51,300 nt of DNA from an uncultured Bacteroides sp. (GTDB lineage: Bacteria; Bacteroidota; Bacteroidia; Bacteroidales; Bacteroidaceae), in assembly GCA_900766195.1 (NCBI GenBank), contig CAAFUN010000019.1, positions 1-51,300 on the forward strand, read 5' to 3'. The position numbers were made by a program, and so were the translations under genes. The notes under the pieces are model-generated. The model was not told where the DNA came from. It was given only the letters and a program-made list of their open reading frames with translations, and did no database searches. Each line of letters opens with the position of its first letter. Positions within the stretch are counted from its first letter, which is position 1. Positions 35,388 through 43,539 of this stretch are shown piece by piece.

Positions 35388-38300
35388 TTAAAAATTCGCA
35401 TTTACGCCAAAAGATAAAGTTCTAACGTTAGGATAATGACTTCTTGAGCCTATAGATACCTCAGGATCAAACGCTCTAAAGTTTGTTATTGTAAATAAGT
35501 TTTCTCCAGAAAAGTACAATCGCAATTTTTCTATGACTTTAGTTTTAAATGTGTATCCAACTTGTAAGTTTTTCATTCGCAGATAGGATGCGTCTTGAAC
35601 CCAATGTGACATATTTTCAAAATTATATCCATTAGCAACAGCAGAAGTTCTTGGATAGTATGCATCAGATCTTGGATGTGCAGGATCAAATGTATCAGTA
35701 TAGTGATCTTTACGTGCACTATTCGTACCCATAGATGAAATGGCTTCATAGGTGACATAACCATCAGCTTTGCCTACTCCTTGAAATTGGCAAGAAAAAT
35801 CAAAGCCTTTGTAATCTGCTCCTAGAGAAATAGCATACGTATATCTAGGTATGCCACTACCAATAACTTGTTTGTCTTCAGAAGTAATTTTTCCATCTCC
35901 ATTAGTATCTTCTAAAATAATATCACCTAAAGACCATGCAGGTTTATAATCTTTCATGATCTTTTTGTATTTTTCATACAGTTCCTCGTTATATGCAATT
36001 CCTAACGATTTATAACCAAATATAGCATCAATAGGTTGTCCTTCAATTCTGGATGTCAGGTCATTAGTAGACGATTTGTAACCTTGTAAGTCTAGTATTT
36101 TATTCTTCACATCTGACAAATTTGCACTTATATAATATGAAAAGTCACTTCCTATCTTATCATTCCATTTTGCAGTTATTTCCCAACCTCTATTTCTTAC
36201 TTTCCCGGCATTAGTAGTGGGAGCATCAATACCTAAGAGGGATGGCGCCTCTAATGCTAACAGAATATTTTTTGTTGTTTTGGTATACCAATCTAATTCA
36301 AAACTAAGTTTTTGATTCAAAACTGTTATATCTAGGCCAATGTCAGTACTTTCAGATGTTTCCCAAGTGATTTGAGGATACCCCATTCGTTGTTCTTTAT
36401 AGCCGGGTAGAATTTGATCATTAAAAATATATGTTCCTCCATCTTTTCCTCCAATGGTTGAAAGAAATCTATGGTTAGCAATCCTTTGGTTGCCTAATTG
36501 TCCCCAAGATGCTCTTATTTTTAGATTCTCGATATATTTTTTTAGGGGAGTAAAGAAGGATTCCTCTGAAATACGCCATCCACCCGAAAATGAAGGGAAA
36601 GTACCCCATTGATGTCCTTTTGCAAATTTTGAAGATCCGTCACGACGAATATTGAACTCAAATAAATAACGTCCCGCAAAGGCATAGTTCAGACGTCCAA
36701 AAAATCCTACTAATGACTCATATGTAGAATTACCTTCAGCAAAAGCTTCACTAGGGTCACCTGTATTAATTTCATTAAAGCCATCTGGAATATTAAATCT
36801 ACCTGATTTTGTATAAGCATATTTGCTGCTTTCAAGAGATCCTCCCATCATTACGGTAAAATTATGCTTACCAATTGTATTGTCATAGGTGAAAGTCGCA
36901 TTCGATGTGATATTTCTCCACTGTGCCCAAGTATCTTCCATTTTACTTTTAGCAACTTCCCTTGTTGCAGCTTGTAAGTCTCCAAACTTGTTGTAATCAA
37001 CTATTTTTTCTAAGCGTTTATTGGCTGCTACACTTGATTCGTATCCCAAAAGACCTCTAAACACCAGTCCTTTTATTATATTTATTTCAGGAACTAGCTG
37101 TAAGGTTGTTATATCGGATCTGTTTTTTATCTTGCCATAATCTAGGGTTGTCCTACGTACAGGATTGGTAGGTTGAGATCTATAAGACCATGTTCCGTCA
37201 GAATACTTAACAGGCATGAAAGGTTTTGCTCTACCAACTCTTCTGTATGCATCATCTAAACCTCCTGTGGGCTCACGAGTCACTCCTGTTTGAAATGACA
37301 TATTTAAGCCTATTTTCATCCATTTAGTTATATCTGCTGTCGTATTCAGTCGGGCATTATATCTATTATACGTGCTATTATCCATAATACCTGTTTGGCC
37401 AGTATAGCCTATTGTTGCATGATATAATATATTTTGTCCACCTCCAGATGCTGATATTTGATGCATTTGTTGCACACCGGTTTTTAGTAATTCTTTGTAC
37501 CAATCAGTATTAGCTTCGTTTTGGTCCGGGTTTGCTCCTAGTCTTAGGCGTTCCAGCTTTTCGGGACTATTTTTAGGTGCTCCACCATCATTTACATAAT
37601 ATTGATTCTCTAGTATTCCATATTCATAAGCTGATGCCATTTTGGGGGTGCGAGTCGCATTTTGAAAACCGATATTTCCATCGTAGCTAACCCTTATTTT
37701 TGAACCTCCTTTTACTCCTTGCTTGGTAGTTATGAGAATGACTCCGTTTGCTGCACGCGAACCGTAAATTGCCGCTGAAGCTGCGTCTTTTAACACCGAA
37801 ATAGATGCTACTTGACTAGGGATAACATTACTCATGCTAGTAGGAATTCCATCTACTAAGACCAATGGATTAGCATTTTCCCAAGTTCCAATACCACGAA
37901 TACGGATGTCTCCTTGGTTAGCGCCAGGTTTACCCGAATTCTGCGTAACAGTAACACCGGATGCTATTCCTGTTATTGAAGCGGCTAAAGAGGTTACTGG
38001 CTTATCAGCTATCTGATCTGCTGAGATAGTATTTATAGCTCCTGTTAAGTTAATTTTCTTTTGGGTTCCGTAACCTACTACAACTACTTCGTCTAGAAGT
38101 TGTTGAGTCTGCTCAAGTTTAACAGTGTAAATAGAGTTCTCTCCAACAAGTAATACTGCTGTTTTGTATCCTAAATACTTGATGGATAGCTTATCACCCG
38201 ATTTTGCCTCTAAGGTAAATTTTCCATCAAGATCACTTGTTGTACCTTTACTTGTTCCTTCTATAAGGATTGTTGCTCCAATTACAGGATCATTGTTTTC

Positions 38301-38705
38301 ATCGAGAATTACTCCTGTAATTTTTCGTATGTTATGAGCTACATCTTTAGAAGGTTTTTTTGTAACAAACACCTGCCTATCTGAAATTTTATAGGTATAG
38401 TTTGTGTTGTTGAATACTTGTGTAAGTGCTTCTTCTATAGATTTGGCATCAACATCTATAGAAATTCGCTTGTTAAGTTCAACGTCATCATCGAAATAGA
38501 AAAAAACAAAATTTGTCTTTTTTTCTATTTCTGATACTATATCCCTGATAGACTTACCTTTTAAGTTTAGTTTAATTGAGGTAGAAGCCTCGCCCGAGTA
38601 ACTCGCTTTTGCAGAGATGAAATTCACCATTCCAAATAGGAGGAGAGGGATTAGAATGCCTCGCCTAAACGTTTTCCTTAGATTGTTAGTTAACCTGTTT
38701 TTCAT
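35388..38705 (-). CDS. SusC/RagA TonB-dependent receptor with STN signalling domain
   Basis: The 1105-residue protein imports large ligands across the outer membrane. Order of domains: signal sequence to about residue 33, STN (secretin/TonB N-terminal) domain at 45-117, carboxypeptidase-regulatory-like domain at 129-200, the SusC hallmark DEVVVVGYGTQKK at 205-216, plug, and barrel ending in TLSFGVNANF. The STN domain is the part that talks to a FecR-type anti-sigma factor through the periplasm; such a gene is 99 bp upstream. Together with the ECF sigma gene this makes a trans-envelope signalling receptor that induces its own locus when ligand binds. Confidence 0.95.
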   Translation of the reverse strand: MKNRLTNNLRKTFRRGILIPLLLFGMVNFISAKASYSGEASTSIKLNLKGKSIRDIVSEIEKKTNFVFFYFDDDVELNKRISIDVDAKSIEEALTQVFNNTNYTYKISDRQVFVTKKPSKDVAHNIRKITGVILDENNDPVIGATILIEGTSKGTTSDLDGKFTLEAKSGDKLSIKYLGYKTAVLLVGENSIYTVKLEQTQQLLDEVVVVGYGTQKKINLTGAINTISADQIADKPVTSLAASITGIASGVTVTQNSGKPGANQGDIRIRGIGTWENANPLVLVDGIPTSMSNVIPSQVASISVLKDAASAAIYGSRAANGVILITTKQGVKGGSKIRVSYDGNIGFQNATRTPKMASAYEYGILENQYYVNDGGAPKNSPEKLERLRLGANPDQNEANTDWYKELLKTGVQQMHQISASGGGQNILYHATIGYTGQTGIMDNSTYNRYNARLNTTADITKWMKIGLNMSFQTGVTREPTGGLDDAYRRVGRAKPFMPVKYSDGTWSYRSQPTNPVRRTTLDYGKIKNRSDITTLQLVPEINIIKGLVFRGLLGYESSVAANKRLEKIVDYNKFGDLQAATREVAKSKMEDTWAQWRNITSNATFTYDNTIGKHNFTVMMGGSLESSKYAYTKSGRFNIPDGFNEINTGDPSEAFAEGNSTYESLVGFFGRLNYAFAGRYLFEFNIRRDGSSKFAKGHQWGTFPSFSGGWRISEESFFTPLKKYIENLKIRASWGQLGNQRIANHRFLSTIGGKDGGTYIFNDQILPGYKEQRMGYPQITWETSESTDIGLDITVLNQKLSFELDWYTKTTKNILLALEAPSLLGIDAPTTNAGKVRNRGWEITAKWNDKIGSDFSYYISANLSDVKNKILDLQGYKSSTNDLTSRIEGQPIDAIFGYKSLGIAYNEELYEKYKKIMKDYKPAWSLGDIILEDTNGDGKITSEDKQVIGSGIPRYTYAISLGADYKGFDFSCQFQGVGKADGYVTYEAISSMGTNSARKDHYTDTFDPAHPRSDAYYPRTSAVANGYNFENMSHWVQDASYLRMKNLQVGYTFKTKVIEKLRLYFSGENLFTITNFRAFDPEVSIGSRSHYPNVRTLSFGVNANF

Positions 38706-38730
38706 TTTTTTTAGTTTTTATGTTAATATA

Positions 38731-38747
38731 TAAGCTCCTATAGCTTA
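38731..38747 (-). promoter_or_regulatory. Small inverted repeat in susC leader
   Basis: TAAGCT and AGCTTA flank a five-base spacer, 26 bp before the susC start. On the transcript (minus strand) the loop and stem include AGGAG, about 26 nt from the ATG, which is too far for a normal ribosome site. It could be a small mRNA hairpin or an operator; no consensus promoter of the housekeeping type is seen here, consistent with ECF control. Confidence 0.35.
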
Positions 38748-38804
38748 AAGCTTTTTATGTTATATACAACTGCTTTCTATAAGTTTGTTAAGTCTATTTA
38801 AGGG

Positions 38805-39968
38805 TTACTTTTTTTTAAAGATGTAATAATCATCCTTTTGTTTTACGCATGATAATTCCTGAGATACGAATAAAGTATTACAAATTTTATCTATGCCTGT
38901 CTTTAAATCTATTTTTCCAGAACAGCGTATGGCTGCAATTTCCGGATCGCATTGAATATTCACACCGTAGTATTTAGAAAGAAATGAAATTACCTGACTT
39001 AGTGTCTCATTCTCTAAGTAATATAATCCTTGTGTCCATGAAGTATACTTTGCTGTATTTACCTTACTCACCTTTTCTCCAGCCTTTGTTATTTCTAACA
39101 ATTCGTTTGGATTCATTATTATTGAAGAAGATTTTGTAGCTTCTCTCGTTACAGAGACTTTACCTTCTACTAACACTATTTCCTCCTTATGTTCTCCTTC
39201 GTATGACGATACATTAAATTTTGTACCTAGTACTTGAACTGAAAAATTCTTTGTATTGACTTTAAATTTTCGTTTTTTCTCTTTTGCTACTTCTATATAA
39301 ATTTCGCCATCAACATATATTTCTCTTACATTTGCATTAAACTGAGTAGGGTATACAACTCTTGTGTCCGAATTAACCCATATTTTAGTCCCATCACTTA
39401 ATATTACCTTAGAACGTTTGCCTTTAGCTGTTATTAATTGATTGAAGGCAGATGCAGATTCTTTAGCAATTAATTTATCATCTACAGCAATATGATCTTT
39501 ATTATATATGACTTGCGACTCTCCATCTTTTTTTTCTAACATAATAGTCTTCGTTTCCGATAGTATTAGTTGTGTTTCTTTCAGCTCATTTACAGTCTGC
39601 CTTTTTGATTTTTGAGCAAACTCAGAAACAGTTAATTGTTGCGTTCTATTTATCTCATCCTTAATTATAGGAAAAGCGAAGAATGCTATAATTGCAATTG
39701 CAGCTGTACTAGCTATAAGAATACTATAAAATCTAATTTTAGTGTTTTTTTTAAAAGAGAATTTTTCATCTTTTTTTATTAATCTTTGTCTCTCATAACT
39801 GATATCTTCTAAATTCTGCCATTCATCATCCATCTCCCAATCCAATCTTTTGTAAAAATCATCATCATTTTGTTTTTCTGATAATTCCTTTACGTCGATT
39901 TCTGTTAGGAGACCATATCTAAAGCGTTTTGCAAGATCGTAGATGCGTTTTTTAGAATCTTGTTTCAT
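38805..39968 (-). CDS. FecR-family anti-sigma factor
   Basis: The 387-residue inner-membrane regulator has a cytoplasmic N-terminal part (1-78) that would hold the sigma factor and one membrane helix (about 80-102, YSILIASTAAIAIIAFFAF). The periplasmic FecR domain follows (about 185-285, including LSDGTKIWVNSDTRVVYPTQF and REIYVDGEIYIEVAKEKKRKFKV), then a C-terminal DUF4974-like domain (about 315-385, QVISFLSKYYGVNIQCD). The last domain is the Bacteroidetes-specific partner for the STN domain of SusC. It lies 83 bp after the sigma gene and 99 bp before susC. Confidence 0.93.
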   Translation of the reverse strand: MKQDSKKRIYDLAKRFRYGLLTEIDVKELSEKQNDDDFYKRLDWEMDDEWQNLEDISYERQRLIKKDEKFSFKKNTKIRFYSILIASTAAIAIIAFFAFPIIKDEINRTQQLTVSEFAQKSKRQTVNELKETQLILSETKTIMLEKKDGESQVIYNKDHIAVDDKLIAKESASAFNQLITAKGKRSKVILSDGTKIWVNSDTRVVYPTQFNANVREIYVDGEIYIEVAKEKKRKFKVNTKNFSVQVLGTKFNVSSYEGEHKEEIVLVEGKVSVTREATKSSSIIMNPNELLEITKAGEKVSKVNTAKYTSWTQGLYYLENETLSQVISFLSKYYGVNIQCDPEIAAIRCSGKIDLKTGIDKICNTLFVSQELSCVKQKDDYYIFKKK

Positions 39969-40051
39969 TTTATATCATATTTATGTATTATACGAATGAC
40001 AAGTTATCTGTGGGTGGTTTGATTAACTTTTATTAACTATGCGCAATAAAC

Positions 40052-40609
40052 TCAATGGATTATGAATTTAGCTATAAAGCTTCGCATGCTATTAGTAGCT
40101 TGCGACAAATGACTCTTTACAGTGTTAATGGAGATGTTTAATTGTTCTGCAATTTCCTTATATGTTTTATATTCATCACGACTCATAGAAAAAATGATAC
40201 GTTGTTTAGAGGTTAGTCTATTTAATGAGTCTTTATAAAGTTTGTCAAAGTCTTCTCTTAAAATTCCATCTAAAGTATCGTTGAGGGTAGGTTCTGAGAT
40301 CAAGCTTTCTCTAAACTTTTGATCTTGTAATTGCTTGCGTATCTCGTCTAGTAATCTATTCTTAATTAATAGATATATAAATGACGAAAAAGATTTAGAT
40401 TCATCTAAGCTTTCTTTATTAATCCAGATTTGTGTAAAAACATCATGGTATATATCTTCGGCAATTTCACGAGATTTGATAAATTTTGTAGCAAAAAAAA
40501 TTATTCTATCTTTATATATATTATATAAAGTGTCGAATGCAAATTGATTTCCATTTTTTAATTCTATAACTAATTCTTTATCAGTTATAGCTGTAATTTT
40601 GTTTAGCAT
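40052..40609 (-). CDS. ECF sigma factor (RpoE-like)
   Basis: The 185-residue sigma-70 family protein has region 2 at about 20-90 (AFDTLYNIYKDRIIFFATKFIKSREIAEDIYHDVFTQIW) and region 4 at about 120-178 (LTSKQRIIFSMSRDEYKTYKEIAEQLNISINTVKSHLSQA), with no regions 1 or 3, as usual for ECF factors. It matches the Bacteroidetes class that pairs with FecR and SusC. It heads the locus and should drive transcription of susC onward when released from the FecR protein. No typical housekeeping promoter was found in the 240 bp upstream. Confidence 0.94.
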   Translation of the reverse strand: MLNKITAITDKELVIELKNGNQFAFDTLYNIYKDRIIFFATKFIKSREIAEDIYHDVFTQIWINKESLDESKSFSSFIYLLIKNRLLDEIRKQLQDQKFRESLISEPTLNDTLDGILREDFDKLYKDSLNRLTSKQRIIFSMSRDEYKTYKEIAEQLNISINTVKSHLSQATNSMRSFIAKFIIH

Positions 40610-40851
40610 GTCTAGTCTTAAAATAATAACTGAAAAACAAATTGTTTATATAATCTGAGTTGATTAGTTGAACCTTACTTCAGAACTTTGTGGTAACTAA
40701 GGCATAGGTATCTATCCAATCAGCTTCTCTGATAAACAATGGCAAGTTATAAAAAATATAATAGAAATCAATAAAAGGAAATGAAAATATTCTTGATGTG
40801 AGATGATAAACGCTCTAATGTACAGTATCAAAATAGGTTGATATAAACATA

Positions 40852-40886
40852 AAAGAAGCAATCAAGTAAAAATTGATTGCTTCTTT
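40852..40886 (-). terminator. Terminator of tRNA-Lys
   Basis: AAAGAAGCAATCAA (40852-40865) and TTGATTGCTTCTTT (40873-40886) form a perfect 14-bp stem with a 7-nt loop, starting one base after the tRNA 3' end on the minus strand and followed by T-rich sequence. It also shares the GCAATCAAG core with the terminator at 21571-21603. Confidence 0.9.
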
Positions 40887-40887
40887 G

Positions 40888-40960
40888 TGATCCGCTTGGG
40901 GCTCGAACCCAAGACCCCAACATTAAAAGTGTTGTGCTCTACCAGCTGAGCTAGCGAATC
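40888..40960 (-). tRNA. tRNA-Lys (anticodon UUU)
   Basis: On the minus strand a 73-nt cloverleaf folds cleanly: acceptor GATTCGC/GCGGATC (one G-U), D-arm GCTC/GAGC, anticodon stem CAACA/TGTTG with loop CTTTTAA (anticodon TTT), variable GGGTC, T-arm TTGGG/CCCAA with loop TTCGAGC, and discriminator A. CCA is not encoded. The anticodon UUU reads lysine codons AAA/AAG. Confidence 0.97.
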
Positions 40961-40990
40961 GAACCTTATTCTTTTGCTGTTAAGCGGGTG

Positions 40991-41021
40991 CAAAGATAAG
41001 TACTTTTGTTTTAAAAGACAA
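40991..41021 (-). promoter_or_regulatory. Promoter of tRNA-Lys
   Basis: On the minus strand TTG (41021-41019) is followed after 20 nt by TATCTTTG (40998-40991), matching the Bacteroides promoter consensus. Transcription would start near 40984, about 24 nt before the mature tRNA 5' end. Confidence 0.8.
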
Positions 41022-41081
41022 GCTTGAGAGCCGAAAATATTTGAATAGTTTCTGCCATAATGCTAATTTCTCTGATTGTCA

Positions 41082-41124
41082 GTTGATTATGAAATACATT
41101 TTTCTTGCTTTCATAATTGTCAAC
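41082..41124. terminator. Hairpin after tdk
   Basis: GTTGATTATGAAA (41082-41094) pairs with TTTCATAA (41109-41116) and TCAAC (41120-41124), giving 13 bp with a three-base bulge and a 14-nt loop. It lies 28 bp past the tdk stop on the minus strand. No strong U-run follows, so a terminator role is plausible but unproven. Confidence 0.5.
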
Positions 41125-41151
41125 TCTTTACTGAGAGTATTATGCATTATT

Positions 41152-41748
41152 TTATTCACTTTTATCTTTAGTAATGGCCTTTACGTAACACTGTCTGCAT
41201 AAAGGTTCATATTCGGCAGTCTCACCCAAGAGGACTTGTTTGTTGTTCTTTACGGTGCGATGAGAGAAAGAAGCCAACTGCCCACATTTTACGCAGATAG
41301 CATGCACTTTAGATACTTCATCGGCAATTGCACAAAGCCCCGGCATTGGCCCGAAAGGAACACCTCTGAAGTCCATGTCTAGTCCGGCTACGATAACACG
41401 TATGCCATTATTTGCCAATTGATTGCAAACGTCTATCAGACCATTATCAAAGAATTGGGCTTCATCAATTCCTACCACATCTATTTCAGAGGTAAATAGT
41501 AAAATGCTTCCAGAAGAGTCAAGAGGAGTTGATGATATAGAATTACTGTCATGTGACACAACATTCTCTTCCGAATATCTGGTGTCTATAGCAGGTTTAA
41601 ATATTTCTACCCGTTGCCGTGCAAACTTGGCTCGTTTTAACCTGCGTATCAGTTCTTCTGTCTTACCGGAGAACATGGAGCCACATATGACTTCTATTCT
41701 GCCTCTACGATTGGTTTCTTGTATATGGTCTTCTGAAAATAATACCAT
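41152..41748 (-). CDS. tdk: Thymidine kinase
   Basis: The enzyme phosphorylates thymidine (salvage to dTMP) in the cytoplasm; it is the type II, tetrameric zinc form. From ATG 41748 (198 aa) the Walker A loop is GSMFSGKT at 23-30, the catalytic glutamate E96 lies in GIDEAQFF, and the zinc cysteines are C152, C155, C184 and C187. An upstream in-frame ATG at 41772 exists. I prefer 41748 because a TACTTTTG -7-like box (41779-41772, minus strand) would place the transcript start near 41766, downstream of the earlier ATG, and the MVLFSEDHIQ opening fits other Bacteroides kinases as I remember them. Confidence 0.94.
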   Translation of the reverse strand: MVLFSEDHIQETNRRGRIEVICGSMFSGKTEELIRRLKRAKFARQRVEIFKPAIDTRYSEENVVSHDSNSISSTPLDSSGSILLFTSEIDVVGIDEAQFFDNGLIDVCNQLANNGIRVIVAGLDMDFRGVPFGPMPGLCAIADEVSKVHAICVKCGQLASFSHRTVKNNKQVLLGETAEYEPLCRQCYVKAITKDKSE

Positions 41749-41770
41749 GATTTTTGATGATTTATTTTCC

Positions 41771-41789
41771 ACAAAAGTAATACTTTTGT
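41771..41789. promoter_or_regulatory. Perfect palindrome between tdk and rsmI
   Basis: ACAAAAGTA and TACTTTTGT are perfect 9-bp inverted arms around a single A. Each arm contains a TACTTTTG that fits the -7 promoter form, one pointing at tdk and one at rsmI. A third copy, TACTTTTG at 41822-41829, points at rsmI. No TTG is present 19-21 nt upstream of any of them, so this is either a pair of divergent promoters or an operator. Confidence 0.5.
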
Positions 41790-41874
41790 TTGCTTTCGGA
41801 CTTTAATTCATAATTTATTTCTACTTTTGTTCCGCTTTGATACAAAGTGAATATCGCTGAAACCAGTTAAGATT

Positions 41875-42549
41875 ATGGGTAAACTTTATATTATTCCTAC
41901 GCCGGTGGGCAATTTGGAAGACATGACTTTTCGTGCCATCCGCATATTGAAAGAAGTCGATCTAATATTGGCTGAAGACACGCGTACATCGGGAATCCTG
42001 CTAAAGCACTTTGAAATTAGAAATGCGATGCAATCCCATCATAAATTCAATGAACATAAAACGGTAGAAAGCGTTATTAATAAAATAAAAGCAGGTGAAA
42101 CAGTGGCATTGATATCTGATGCGGGGACACCAGGGATTTCTGATCCTGGCTTCTTAGTTGTAAGAGAATGTGTACGAAATGGGATTGAAGTGGAATGCTT
42201 ACCAGGTGCTACAGCTTTTGTTCCGGCTTTAGTTTCATCGGGGTTGCCCAATGATAGATTTTGTTTTGAAGGCTTTCTTCCACAAAAAAAAGGAAGAATG
42301 ACAAGACTCAAGGCGTTAGCATTAGAAAAGCGTACAATGGTTTTCTACGAGTCCCCTCACAGAGTAGTTAAGGCATTGATGCAATTCTCCGAATATTTTG
42401 GAATAGATCGACAAGCTTCGGTATCTAGAGAAATATCAAAGATACATGAAGAAACGGTGCGAGGGACTTTATCCGAATTGATAAGTCATTTTACGGCAAA
42501 TGAACCCCGTGGTGAAATAGTAATAGTAATAGAGGGAATAGACGATTAA
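41875..42549 (+). CDS. rsmI: 16S rRNA (cytidine-1402-2'-O)-methyltransferase
   Basis: The 224-residue tetrapyrrole-methylase-fold enzyme 2'-O-methylates C1402 in the ribosomal P site. Motifs: LYIIPTPVGNLEDMTFRAIRIL at the start, ILAEDTRTSGILLKHF, ALISDAGTPGISDPGF (SAM site), LPGATAFVPALVSSGLP and FVFYESPHR-like MVFYESPHRVVKAL, then EETVRGTLSEL. It is shorter than E. coli RsmI (286 aa) because it stops at the end of the catalytic domain. It is divergent from tdk, and a lipoprotein gene follows 35 nt downstream. Confidence 0.93.
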   Translation: MGKLYIIPTPVGNLEDMTFRAIRILKEVDLILAEDTRTSGILLKHFEIRNAMQSHHKFNEHKTVESVINKIKAGETVALISDAGTPGISDPGFLVVRECVRNGIEVECLPGATAFVPALVSSGLPNDRFCFEGFLPQKKGRMTRLKALALEKRTMVFYESPHRVVKALMQFSEYFGIDRQASVSREISKIHEETVRGTLSELISHFTANEPRGEIVIVIEGIDD

Positions 42550-42584
42550 ATAACTTCATTAACAAACGTAAAAAACGAGAATGT

Positions 42585-43460
42585 ATGAAAAAGTTGGCGA
42601 TTTTAATTGTATGCGCAGCTGTCTTTGCGTCATGTAATAATACAGGTGGTAGTAAAGACCAACTGAAGGCAGAAAATGATTCATTAGTGACTGCACTAAA
42701 TCAGAGAAACCAGGAGCTGGATGAGATGATGGGTACATTCAACGAAATATCAGAAGGCTTCCGTCAGATTAATGCAGCAGAAAGTCGTGTAGATTTGCAA
42801 CGTGGCTCTGTAGCTGAAGGATCTGCTTCGGCAAAACAACAGATTGCTTCCGATATTGATTTTATTAAGAAGCAAATGGACACTAATAAAGAGCAAATAG
42901 CTAAGCTTCAATCACAATTGAAGAATAGTAAATATAACTCAGCTCAATTGCAGAAGGCTGTAGCATCTTTGCAGGCTGAACTTGCTGCAAAGGCTCAGCG
43001 TATAGAAGAGTTACAAGCTGAACTGGCTGCTAAGAATATCCGTATTCAGGAGTTAGATGATGCTGTTACCGGGTTGAAGGTGGATAAGGAATCTCTTACT
43101 GCTGAAAACGAAGCAAAGGCAAAAACAGTATCTGAACAAGATAAGGCAATCAATGCTGCATGGTTTGTATTTGGCACGAAGAAAGAATTGAAAGATCAGA
43201 AGATTCTTACTGATACCGGTCTCTTTAAGAAAGGCAAAGTGCTGAAAGATGGTGATATTAATAAAGATTATTTTACTCAGATAGATATTCGCACAACAAA
43301 AGAAATCAAACTGTATTCAAAAAATGCGGATTTGTTGACTACTCATCCTGCTAGCTCTTATACATTAGAGAAAGATGATAAAGGACAGCTTATCTTGAAT
43401 ATTAGTAATCCGAAAGATTTCTGGAGTGTATCCAAGTATTTGGTTATTCAGGTGAAATAA
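42585..43460 (+). CDS. Coiled-coil lipoprotein
   Basis: The 291-residue envelope protein begins with a lipoprotein signal (MKKLAILIVCAAVFASC, Cys 17). Residues of about 25-185 are a long heptad-type coiled coil (LKAENDSLVTALNQRNQELDEMM; LQAELAAKAQRIEELQAELAAKNIRIQELD), including a near-perfect repeat of LQAELAAK. The C-terminal 100 residues (AWFVFGTKKELKDQKILTDTGLFKKGKVLKDGDINKDYFTQID...) form a compact beta-rich domain. Proteins of this build are common in Bacteroidetes without an assigned role; a structural link between membrane and periplasm is a guess. It lies 35 nt after rsmI and is followed by a terminator. Confidence 0.85.
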   Translation: MKKLAILIVCAAVFASCNNTGGSKDQLKAENDSLVTALNQRNQELDEMMGTFNEISEGFRQINAAESRVDLQRGSVAEGSASAKQQIASDIDFIKKQMDTNKEQIAKLQSQLKNSKYNSAQLQKAVASLQAELAAKAQRIEELQAELAAKNIRIQELDDAVTGLKVDKESLTAENEAKAKTVSEQDKAINAAWFVFGTKKELKDQKILTDTGLFKKGKVLKDGDINKDYFTQIDIRTTKEIKLYSKNADLLTTHPASSYTLEKDDKGQLILNISNPKDFWSVSKYLVIQVK

Positions 43461-43486
43461 GAGATTATAACAATAGTTTAATTAGT

Positions 43487-43526
43487 GGAGCTGCATTCGA
43501 GATTTATTTCTTCTGATTGCAGCTCC
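43487..43526 (+). terminator. Terminator after the coiled-coil lipoprotein gene
   Basis: GGAGCTGCA (43487-43495) and TGCAGCTCC (43518-43526) form a perfect 9-bp stem with a 22-nt loop, followed by TTTCATTCTTTTT. The T-tract ends at the ATG of the next gene, so the terminator also serves as that gene's leader and may keep its expression low. Confidence 0.85.
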
Positions 43527-43539
43527 TTTCATTCTTTTT

